Below are positions 37,001 through 46,400 of a stretch of 64,000 bases of DNA, one piece after another. This stretch comes from Apodemus sylvaticus (taxonomy: Eukaryota; Chordata; Mammalia; Rodentia; Muridae): the NCBI RefSeq assembly GCF_947179515.1, contig NC_067472.1, positions 79,167,766-79,231,765 on the forward strand, in the 5' to 3' direction. The notes beneath the pieces were generated by a model. That model did not search any database. It was not told the origin of the DNA and saw only the letters and a program-made list of their open reading frames with translations. Positions within the stretch are counted from its first letter, which is position 1, and every line of letters begins with the position of its first letter. The position numbers were made by a program, and so were the translations under genes.

Positions 37001-37191
37001 CAGGAGGTGCTCAGCACACACTGACCAAGGCCCGTGAGCAGATCACACATCTGTGAGCTCTGCCACCAGCTTTCCCTGCGAGACTCCGGAGTGGGAAGAG
37101 CTACAGTCCTGCCCTACTTCAGCAGGGAGCCCCCGTTGTTCCCCACTCCCGAGCTGGCCTCGGAGAATCTTCTCTCACCCTCTGCCCTTCT

Positions 37192-37197
37192 AATAAA
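37192..37197 (+). terminator. Cln3: Cln3 polyadenylation signal AATAAA
   Basis: AATAAA 192 bp after the Cln3 stop codon, followed by T-rich and GT-rich sequence (cctgttgtgaag) around 37214. This gives a short 3'UTR of about 215 bp. Confidence 0.85.
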
Positions 37198-37575
37198 TGC
37201 TTATTTTACCAGTTTCCTGTTGTGAAGTCTCTGAAACTGAATGTTTATATAAGCCCACTGTGGAATATATGTATTTATGAATGTATAAAGTATTTCAGAC
37301 ATGGTGTGACACACACCAGTAATTCCAGCACTCAGAAGACTGGAGAATACAAGTTCATGTCTGACCTGGGATACACAGTGAGACCCTGACGACTAGGGCC
37401 ATGGTTCAGTGGTAGAGTATTTGCCTAGAATGAGCTCTCACTTTTATTCCTGGAAAACAATTCAAAAGCAGGGTATGCTAATATAAGCCTGTAATCCCTG
37501 TATTGGTGCAGTAGAGACAGGAGGATCAGGAGTTCGTGGTCCTCAGCTACATAGGAAGCCAAGATCAGCCTAGCC

Positions 37576-38095
37576 TACATGAGATCTTGTTTTAAAATAA
37601 TTCCATTGTGTATTTCTGGCTTCTTTATCAAAAACAAATGTCCATAGGTGTGTAGATTTATATCTGGGTCTTCAATTCCATTGATCAACTTGTTGTTTTT
37701 ATGCCAATACCGTGGGGGTTTATTACTGTAACTCTGTAGTAGTGTTTGCAATAAGGATGATGACACCTCTAGGAGTTCTATTACTGTACAGAGTTGTTTT
37801 AGCTATCCTGGATTTCTTGTTATTTTCATATGAAATTGAGTATTGTTCTTTCAAGGTCTATAAAGAATTGTGTTGGAGTTTTGATGGGGATTGCATTGAA
37901 TCTGTAGACTGTTTTTCCTAAGATGGCCGTGTTTTTTGTTTGTTTTTAATATTTTACTATGCTAATCTCACCTATCCATGAGCACAGGAGATCTTTACAT
38001 CTTCTGATGTGTTCTTCAATTTCTTTCTTCAGTGTCTTAAAGCTTTTCTCATATAAGTCTTTGACTTGCCTGGTTAGCCTGACCCTAAGATACTC
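37576..38095 (-). mobile_element. LINE-1 ORF2 fragment, inverted 5' half
   Basis: The minus strand reads as L1 ORF2 (for example cagattcaatgcaatcccc and atcaatggaattgaagaccc), with frameshifts and stops. It lies directly before a plus-oriented stretch of the same element, as produced by twin priming. Confidence 0.85.
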
Positions 38096-39492
38096 AGAAG
38101 AGAAAGTGGACAGTAGCCCTGAACACGTGTCTCAGGAGACAACTTCCTGAACAGACCTCATGAAACTGAAGAGCTTTTGTAAAGCAAATGATACCGGCAT
38201 CTGGCAGCCTACAAAATGGGAAACGATTTTCATCAATTCCATATATGATAGAAGGCTAATATCCATAATATATAAAGAACTCAAGAAGCTAGGCATCAAT
38301 AAGCCAAATAACCCAAATAAAAAATGGGGTACAGAGCTAAACAGAATTCTCAACAGAAGAATCTCAAATGGCTGAGAAACAAAAGTTCGTCATCCTTATC
38401 CATCAGGGAAATCCAAATCAAGGCACTCTGAGATTCCATCTTACACCTGTCAGAATGGCTAAGATCAAAAACACAAGTGACAGCTCATGCTGACGAGGAT
38501 GTGGAGCAAGGGGTCACTCCTGCATTGCTGGTGGGAGTGCAAACTTGTACAGCTACTATGGAAATAAATATGGTGGTTTCTCAGAAAATTGGGACTCAAT
38601 CTACCTCAAGAGCCAGCTCTACCACCACTCCTGGGCATATATACCCAAAGGATGTCCCATTCTACCACAAAGACACTTGCCCAATTATGTTCATAGTAGC
38701 TTTATTCATAATAACCAGGAACTGGAAACAACCTAGATGTCCCTCAACTAAAGAATGGATAAGAAAATGTATATTTACATAATGGAGTTTTACTCAGCTG
38801 TTAAAAAATAATACCATGAGCTGGGCGGTGGTGGCACATGCCTTTAATCCCAGCACTTGGGAGGCAGAGGCAGGCAGATTTCTGACTTCGAGGCCAGCCT
38901 GGTCTACAAAGTGAGTTCAGGACAGCCAGGGCTACACAGAGAAACCCTGTCTCGAACCCCCCCCCCAAAAAAAATAATAAAATAAAATAAAAAAAGAAAT
39001 ACCCATAGCCTTAAAAAAATAATAATACCATGAATTTTGGCGGGCAAATAGATGGAACTAGAAAAAAAAATCCTGAGTGAAGTAACCCAAGTGAATTTTA
39101 GGTAGAAAGAATAATCACGCTACAACCCCCAGACTCAGAGAGGCCAAGTAACAAGGAGGGCTAGAGGGGAGACATATGGCTCTCTCTGGGAAGGGGAAAT
39201 AGAAGAGATTTTGAGGGTGGACTGGGGGTAGGTAGGGATGAGAACAAAAGGGATCAGGTGAGGGCAGGATGGAGGGAGAGAGTACTGGGAGAGATAAGTG
39301 GAATGGGGGGTGAGGTAGAGACCTAGTGCAATGGAGACTCCCAGAAATCTATGAGGGTGACCCTAGTGAAGATTCCTAGTAACAGGGGATACGGAGCCTG
39401 AACCTGCCATCTTCTGTAACCAGGCAAGACCTCAGGTGGAGGGAATGGGACACCAACGCAGCCACAAAACCTTCAACCTACAACTTGTTCTG
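38096..39492 (+). mobile_element. LINE-1, ORF2 3' end and 3'UTR (first part)
   Basis: Plus-strand L1: ORF2 end (aaactgaagagcttttgtaa, gctaatatccataatatata, cagaatggctaagatcaaaa) running into 3'UTR sequence (ggcaagacctcaggtgg, aaaccttcaacctacaactt). Interrupted by a B1 at 38820-39010, then by an LTR insertion at 39493. Reading frames are broken. Confidence 0.9.
38820..39010 (+). mobile_element. B1 SINE inside LINE-1, with target-site duplication
   Basis: Full B1 (gctgggcggtggtggcacat ... ctgtctcgaa) with a long A-rich tail. The L1 bases around aaaaaataataccatga occur on both sides (end of the 38761 line and 39011-39032), so the insertion point is exact. Confidence 0.95.
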
Positions 39493-40038
39493 TGTTGTTG
39501 TAAATGCTATTAATTCCTATTAGTTCTTAATATGCCCCTGCCACTCCCGCAATAATCAAGACACAGTCCTATTGATTTATTTAATCAGCTTTAACACAAT
39601 TACTGGGTGATTATCCCTAATCACTAGACTTTTCATCACTAGGCTGGCTATTTCCCAGCTGCGCTCACCGAGAACTTGCTGTTGAGTCTCCCCCAGTGCT
39701 ATTTTTGCTCCATCAGTTTGTCCCAGGGTACACTTCTCTCAGCCACGTGCTCCTGGTCCATCTGGGCTAACGGAGACCTCCTGCTGTGCCTTCGTTCTTC
39801 TTCTCTCTCCTTCCTTCTTCCTCTCCTCGTGGTCCCTACCTGGGACCCTCAGCATGGGAACCGAAATCCTGCCTATCTCTATTCTTCATAGAAACTTTTA
39901 TTTAACCAGTCAGAAAAGATTGATGAGCAAACCTCATACAACAACATGTGGTGTATGTGAGGATGTGCTCGTTGGACCCTACCTGAGGGTCAGTATTAAG
40001 CATTCGAATACATAGCAGCAGCAGAGGAACCCCCAACA
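39493..40038 (-). mobile_element. Solitary LTR (ERVK-like, 546 bp) inserted in LINE-1
   Basis: Ends are TGTTG ... CAACA. It is flanked by a six-base direct repeat, gttctg (39487-39492) and gtcctg (40039-40044), with one mismatch; six-base duplications are typical of ERVK-class integration. The minus strand carries AATAAA (ttaaataaatc) about 80 bp before its 3' end, so I orient it minus. LINE-1 3'UTR resumes immediately after. No internal retroviral genes remain. Confidence 0.8.
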
Positions 40039-40044
40039 GTCCTG

Positions 40045-40632
40045 CCAGCAATATGTCTGGGTAAAGGTGGCACAGAACTCATGGGAGTGACTGGCCAATG
40101 AGTGGTCCAACCTGAGACCCATGCCATGAGAGGAAGCCCACACCTGATACTGCCTAGAGGGCTTGGAACCAGAGTCTGGAAAGCCAGAGACCTAATAGAA
40201 CCAAACATGATTCGCCGGGCGGTGGTGGCGCACGCCTTTAATCCCAGCACTTGGGAGGCAGAGGCAGGCGGATCTCTGAGTTCGAGGACAGCCTGGTCTA
40301 CAGAGTGAGTTCCAGGACAGCCAGGGCTACACAGAGAAACCCTGTCTCAGAAAAAAAAAAATGATTGGAAGAAAAAACGTCAGTGAGATGATTCCTAATG
40401 ATGCTTGGCTGTGCTGTATTTGTAGACAGGAGCCCAGCGCAATCGCCATCAGAGAGGCTCCATCCAACTGACAGGAGCACATGCAGAGACCGGCAGCCAA
40501 ACAGCAGGAGATGCTCAGGGGATCCTATAGTAGAGGGGGCGGAAGGACTGTGGGAGCCGAAGGGGCCCAGGACACCACAAGAAAACAGCCCACAGAATCA
40601 ACTAAGCAGGGCTCATAGGGGTTCACAGAACT
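40045..40632 (+). mobile_element. LINE-1 3'UTR, continuation after the LTR
   Basis: Resumes with gggtaaaggtggcacagaac and tggccaatgagtggtccaac, then caccacaagaaaacag and cagaatcaacta, all L1 3'-region sequence. It is split by a second B1 at 40212-40362. Confidence 0.85.
40212..40362 (+). mobile_element. B1 SINE inside the LINE-1 3'UTR
   Basis: Well preserved B1 from gccgggcggtggtggcgcac to ctgtctcag plus an A tail. It is younger than the L1 it interrupts. Confidence 0.95.
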
Positions 40633-40641
40633 AGCTATTCC

Positions 40642-40643
<2 letters not shown>

Positions 40644-40682
<39 letters not shown>
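40644..40682. repeat. (GT)n microsatellite
   Basis: About 19 GT units directly after the LINE-1 3' end. Confidence 0.97.
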
Positions 40683-40683
<1 letters not shown>

Positions 40684-40889
40684 TGTTTGGTTTGGTTTTG
40701 TCTTGGTATAGCTATTCTAGTGAGTGTGGCATCTCCCTCTGGTTTTGATTTGCATTTCCTCTATTAGTAAAGTTGTCTGACATTTAAAACTTTTTGTTGT
40801 TGTTATGTGTATAGAGCATACCATAATCACACACTTGACAGATTCAGAGGCACCACGGCCTTGTTTATTGTTTTGGGTTTTTTTGTTGT

Positions 40890-41262
40890 TGTTGTTTTTG
40901 TTTTTTGTTTTGTTTTGTTTTTTGAGACAGGGTTTCTCTGTGTGGTCCTGGCTGTCCTGGAACTCACTCTGTAGACCAGGCTGACCTCGAACTCAGAAAT
41001 CTGCCTGCCTCTACCTCCCAAGTGCTGGGATTACAGGCATGCACCACCACGCCCGGCTTTTTGTGGTTTTTTGTTTTTTTGTTGTTGTTGTTGTTGTTTT
41101 TTGGCACCAGCCTTGTAAGGCTTGGTGGTGCATGCCTTTAACCCCAGCACTGCAGAGGGAGAAGTTGGAGGATTTCAGAGTTCATAGCTAACCTGGCTAC
41201 GGGGCAAGTTCCACCAGGACAGCTGACGTTATAAAGAGAAACCCTGTCTTGAACAAAAGAAA
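40890..41262. mobile_element. B1 (-) and diverged B1 (+)
   Basis: Reverse B1 at 40890-41058 (gagacagggtttctctgtgt ... accaccacgcccggct) and an older forward B1 at about 41110-41262, separated by a (GTT)n run. Confidence 0.88.
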
Positions 41263-42088
41263 CAAGAAAAAAACTAGGCATGGCCTTGGAGGAGGTGACT
41301 CTGGCCCCACACTCGTCCCAGTTCTCTGTCTCTTCCCCTCTGCCTTTGTTGTGTCTTCTCTCAGCTCCTGCTCCGGTGCCATTGCTCTTGCTGTGCCCCC
41401 TGCCCGGTTGATCATGGACTCACCCTCTGAAACTGTAAGCCCTAGTGAAGTCTTTCTTCTATAAGTTGCTTTGCTTTTGCATGGTTTCTTCACAACGACA
41501 ACAACAAAAAAATTGTCTTAATCCTGAAAGCTGAGCTTGGAGGCACATGAGTGCACAAGAGCCTGGCCCTCAAGCCACGCTGAGGTAGGCACATCTCGGT
41601 GCATACACCTCAGCAGATAAAGGGAAGCTTCAGGCCTGTTACCTCCAGGCCGTCTGTATATAAACCCCACCCAACAGTGGCCTCTTGATAGAATTATACT
41701 TCATTGTTTATTTTGGGGGCACCGCAGACATCAGTTGGTGAAGTGCTTGCCTCATGTGGATATAGACCCCGAGTTCCATCCCAAGCACTGCAAAAATCTT
41801 CATATGGAGATATACCTGTTAACTTCAGCACTTAGAAGGTGGAAGCAGAAACATCAGAACTTTATACTCATCTTCAGCTGTCTGAGGCCAGACCTAGTCT
41901 CAGAAACAAATATGGATGTGAATTCCCTTATACTTTACCCCACTTTTACTTACAGCTGTGACACTGCTCACCCACAAAAATATTTAGTAAATACTCCTGA
42001 AATAATGACTGAATGACAGAGTATTTTTATTATTTTTTAAATTACAGTTTGTGTGTGTGTGTGTGTGTGTGTGTGCAGTCGTGGGAAG

Positions 42089-42175
42089 CAGCTAGTCAGT
42101 CTTAGACTCTAAGACTTAAGGCTTCCACAACTAATTCATCCCAGGCCTTGTTTGGTACAAAGGCCACTGGGAATT
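42089..42175 (+). repeat. Decayed upstream copy of the Eif3c promoter block
   Basis: Closely matches 43072-43157: shared cagctagtcagtctta, aagactta, ttc-tcccaggcc and aaaggccactgggaatt, with small substitutions and gaps. The copies are in direct orientation 983 bp apart. The ZNF143-type core is lost here because a B3 SINE begins at about 42176. Tandem duplication of promoter DNA is the simplest reading; an uncatalogued repeat is the alternative. Confidence 0.7.
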
Positions 42176-42177
42176 AT

Positions 42178-42345
42178 GTGCGGGGTTGGTGGGGGGTGGG
42201 GGGTGGGAGTGATCAGGGGAGGTGGTCAGAGGACAACTATCAGGAATTGTTTTTTCTGTTCTGTGGCCACAGAGAACTAACACAAGTTCTTATACTTTGT
42301 GACAAGTGCTTTTTCATCTGAACCATCTTGCGGGTCCCGTGGCTA
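42178..42345 (-). mobile_element. B3-like SINE
   Basis: Diverged reverse B3 with ggtcagaggacaactat and tgaaccatcttgcgggtcc. It truncates the decayed promoter copy. Confidence 0.65.
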
Positions 42346-42556
42346 GTTTATGTTCATTTTGCACGAGGTACTGTCCCACACACGCCATATTGTCATTTCA
42401 TTCTAATATCTAATGAACAAGTGCTATTATTCCCCCTTGTTGGAGCACAGGGAGAAGAGAAGAGGGGGGTTAGAAGTTAGAAAAGTTGCCTAAGAAAACG
42501 GTAAGCTAGGTTTCCAACACTGAAGAGCTAGGAAGTTTGCTTAAACCTGCAAACCC

Positions 42557-42663
42557 GTGCTACCTTCTGCAGCACATATACTAGAACTGCAAAGCTACGA
42601 GTAAGATTAGTATGGCCCCTGAGCAAAGATGACACGCAAATTTGTAAAGCGTTCCGTATTTTT
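42557..42663 (+). pseudogene. U6 snRNA pseudogene
   Basis: About 107 bp aligns end to end with U6: the 5' hairpin region (gtgct...gcagcacatatacta), the ACAGAGA region altered to a form near ctacgagtaagatt, then the nearly intact tail (atggcccctg..., gatgacacgcaaat, gcgttcc) and a T run. The ACAGAGA box, essential for splicing, is damaged. I see no TATA box or PSE in the upstream 60 bp. A retroposed copy is more likely than an active gene. Confidence 0.88.
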
Positions 42664-42802
42664 AAAACCCTTTTCCTAAACAAAACAAAACAAAATAAGG
42701 ACACCCTTCTGAAACCTAGCTGCCCTTCGGCATCACGCTGACACCGGCCCTTAGATTCCTACTCTGAAGTTAAGATGGATGGCCAGAATACATTTTCTTT
42801 TT

Positions 42803-42930
42803 GTTTTTCAAGACAGAGTTTCTCTTGACTGTCCCGGAACTCGCTCTGGAGACCAGGCTGGCCTCGAACTCAGAGATCCACTTGCCTCTGCCTCCTGAGT
42901 GCTAGGATTAAAGGTGTTGAGCCATCTCAG
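42803..42930 (-). mobile_element. B1 SINE (internally deleted)
   Basis: Reverse B1 (caagacagagtttctcttga, gaccaggctggcctcgaact) just downstream of the U6 pseudogene. Confidence 0.88.
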
Positions 42931-43071
42931 TAGGCTTCAGAGCATTTTTTTTTCCCAGTCTGGCCTCGAACCGATGACCCTGCTGTTTCACTTTTTCTTC
43001 TGTAGGGAATTACAGACATGCGCCACGAGGCGGTCACTAAATTCTATATTTTCAGTCTTTCAGCCTAGTCC

Positions 43072-43157
43072 CAGCTAGTCAGTCTTAGTTTAGACTCTTA
43101 AGACTTAGCAAACGAATTCGTCCCAGGCCGAGTGTAGCGCAAAGGCCACTGGGAATT
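43072..43157 (+). repeat. Promoter-proximal copy of the duplicated block
   Basis: Second member of the direct repeat pair with 42089-42175. It runs into the ZNF143/THAP11-type motif of the Eif3c promoter, so this is likely the functional copy. Confidence 0.7.
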
Positions 43158-43221
43158 GTAGTTATTTAGCCCATTCTTTGGTGTTCCGGGAAGTGACGCC
43201 TTCAACCTTTTCCTCTTCCGG
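43148..43221 (+). promoter_or_regulatory. Eif3c: Eif3c housekeeping promoter
   Basis: Seen: ACTGGGAATTGTAGT at 43148-43162, whose reverse complement matches the ACTACAATTCCC core bound by ZNF143/THAP11; an ETS/CRE-like CCGGGAAGTGACG at 43186-43198; a pyrimidine run CCTTTTCCTCTTCC at 43206-43219 followed by GG, which looks like a 5'TOP start; then CpG-rich sequence to about 43640. Inferred: TATA-less start near 43207. A non-coding first exon may splice to the acceptor at 43394-43395, but I could not fix its donor. Confidence 0.65.
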
Positions 43222-43431
43222 CGTCGCGTCTGTGTCGCCTGCTCTCCGGGACTCGGGAGCTCAGCTGGTTCGTGTCTCTTGGGCCTCGTGCTCTGTGGCG
43301 GGCAAGGGGGAGAGCGTGCAGGCGGGAACGGGGGTCCGGGTCGGGAGATGGTAGCCGCGGTTGCTCTCAAACCCTGACGCCGCGGTTTTCCTCAGGTTCC
43401 AGCCGCGAGCGCCTCGTTCAGCGCCGTCGCC

Positions 43432-46400
43432 ATGTCGCGATTTTTCACCACTGGCTCGGACAGTGAGTCGGAGTCGTCCCTGTCCGGGGAGGAGCTCGTC
43501 ACCAAACCCGTGTCCGGGAACTACGGCAAACCGTGAGCTGGGGTGGGGCGCGGGGGCTCGCGGGGGCGCGTCTCAGAATGGTAGCTCTCCCAGCGGGCTG
43601 CGAACTTGAGTCCCCGACGTCGTCGGTACTATGGAGGAGGAGAGGTTTCCCGCTGCTTAGTATTGCATCAGCTCTTAAGGCTTGGAAGTTTGCAGCCTCG
43701 TAATTCCTGCCCACATTCCATCTCTCGTACCCCTTCTTCCCCTGTCCGTGGCGCTCTGGCCTTCGGAAACTGCCCCTCCGAGCTGGGTTAGTTTGGCTCT
43801 GCGTGGAAATGTTAAGCACTACCGTGTTCATCTTTATTTACTGTCTTTTCTCGCATCTCTGCAAATTAATTTTTTTTTTAAAATTTTGAAACAGTTCTCA
43901 AAACATTGTTTTTGCTGTGTTCCTGTAGTATTCTAAGACATTTATACCTACCTCCACAGAGGCATGTAGAGAATGGTAGATGAATATACATACGTATCCA
44001 TGTGAATTACAATTCCGTAACACTGTCCGAAGTGAAAAACTAACTCTCGTCACATAAAAGAAAAATGATCAGGAAAAGCTAACACCATGGAAAGAAAAGC
44101 ACTGTTGCTAATTGAATGCTTTGACCCATCTCATTGAAAAGAAATATAAGCAAAGAGGGTGTTAGGAGGCACGAAGATTTTTCTTTACTAGTGGCCTCTC
44201 CTATTTTGGGAAATGTTTCTTTTTTAGGACTTGGCTAGGTACCAGCTCCTTGAAGCTTTTCCCATTTGTTAGAGTTAAGGGGCCTCTCGTCTGCTTCTTT
44301 CTTAGGTACTCTGTGCCTTTAGACAGTGAGTTGTCTCGTACAGTACATAAGCGGTTCAGTTATTTGTTCTCGGAGGGGACATTCTTGTAGATACCGTCTG
44401 GGTTTGACCTCATTTAGAGTCGCAGCTGTTTAAGATGAGTATGAAGAACAAGGGTCAGAAAAGAAGATGGTGTGCATGCCTCAGTCCTCATCTGAGAAGA
44501 GAAATCACACTAGCCAAGACTGATGGCTAGTGGTGTCTGTTCCCTCCGTACAGGCCTTTGTTGCTGAGCGAGGATGAGGAGGATACAAAGAGAGTTGTCC
44601 GAAGTGCCAAGGACAAGAGGTGAGGCCGTGGGAGGCTGGGGCTCGGGGAGGGATGGTATTGCTTTCCGTGATAGACCGACAGGCCAATCTGGGATTGAAC
44701 TCCCTACCCAGGTTTGAGGAGCTGACCAACCTTATCCGAACCATCCGTAATGCCATGAAGATTCGCGATGTCACCAAGTGTCTGGAAGAGTTTGAGCTCC
44801 TGGGAAAGGCCTATGGGAAAGCCAAGAGCATTGTGGATAAGGAAGGCGTCCCTCGGTTCTATGTCCGAATACTGGCTGACCTGGAGGACTATCTTAATGA
44901 GGTGGGACTCTGAGGAGACAGGGTGGTGGGCCCGGCTGTGCTGCTTTCCTCTTTGCCTTCTTGTGTACAGTGTTCCATAGAAAATGAGATTAAAGCAAGG
45001 AGAGAAACCTATTTTTTGGACAAGAGCTTGACTATATATAAGGGGGTTTTGCTGGGTTTTTTTTGGTGGTGGTGGTGGTGGTGGTAGTGGGGTTTTTTTT
45101 TTTTTTTTTGGTGTTTTTTGTTTGTTTGTTTTTTGTTGTTGTTGTTCATTTGTTTGTTTTTCTGGGCAGGGATTTTCTGTGTAGTCTTGACTCCCCTGGA
45201 ACTCACTCTGTAGACCAGGCTGGCCTCGCGCTCAGAGACCTGCCTGCCCCTGCCTCCTCCTCCCTAGTCCTGGGATTAAAGGTGGACACCACCACTGCCT
45301 AGCTTTGTAATTATGTTTGTAATCACCTTTTGCTTGTGATTTTGCATTTGTAGTAGAGATTTATAAAGGTTTTCAAGAAGTAACTCAGGGTCGGAGTGTA
45401 GGTCAGCTATAGGCACTTGCCTCCATTGAGTCTCCAGTGTTGCTTAATTGACAGTCTTGGTTAATAACGATGCAGATGGGGTCTAGAGAGCAAGATCCCG
45501 GAAGGTGATCTTAAAGCCTGCGTTTTGAAAAGGCCACTTAGACTCAGATCCCTATTCTTCCTGTTACTCCCGTTAGCTTTGGGAAGATAAAGAAGGAAAA
45601 AAGAAGATGAACAAAAACAACGCCAAGGCTCTGAGTACCTTGCGCCAGAAGATCCGAAAATACAACCGAGATTTTGAGTCACACATCACCAACTACAAGC
45701 AGGTGAGTCAGCCAGAGGCTAAGGTTTTGAACTAGGAGACACTGTGACAACTGGAGCTGTGACAACTCCAGAGCAGATGACACCTGGCTAAGGAGAGAGC
45801 CATACTGAGCTGAGTGGAGTTCAGAGGAGGGTGGCAGACATTTTGTTCTTTTGTTGTTGCTGAGTCGGGGGTCTCACTGTGTAGACCTGGCTAGCCTTGA
45901 ACTCACAATGATCTCCTGCCTTTGCCTCCTGAGGGGTGGGATTAAACGCGTGGGCCACGGTGCATGGCTTATGGTAGGCATCTGAGTTATCTGATCTTCC
46001 TCAATGCAGAACCCTGAGCAGTCTGCAGATGAAGATGCAGAAAAGAATGAGGAGGACTCGGAAGGTGAGAGAAGACCCGTCATGAGCTCTCTTGATCTAG
46101 TTTCTGTTTTCAATCTTGGCCTTAAGTGTTCTGACTTTTCTTGCTCCTATTTTCTATCAGGTTCTTCAGATGAGGATGAGGATGAAGATGGAGTCAGTGG
46201 GACAGCTTTCTTGAAGAAGAAACCCGAACCTTCTGGGGAGAGTCGAAAGTTCCACAAAAAGATAGAAGTAAGATTTTCCAGAGGTATACTGGGGGTGATT
46301 TCCTCTTAGGATATTTAGGTCTTGGGAAGAAGAAATAAAATCTTACAGGATCCTGAGGTTCAGAGAGTGAGTTAGTGGAATTTGACTTTAGAACGGGCTT

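Larger units (their letters stand above)
37201..43071. other. Intergenic region between Cln3 and Eif3c
   Basis: Occupied by the nested L1/LTR/B1 structure (37.6-40.6 kb), a GT microsatellite (40644-40682), B1 copies (40890-41262), a 41.27-41.5 kb stretch resembling an unassigned rodent repeat, a B3, the U6 pseudogene, and the decayed promoter copy. No gene seen. Confidence 0.7.

Noticed and set aside
38160..38782. Open frames resembling reverse-transcriptase C-terminal sequence
   Set aside because: Broken LINE-1 ORF2 remnant with frameshifts and a B1 insertion; not coding.
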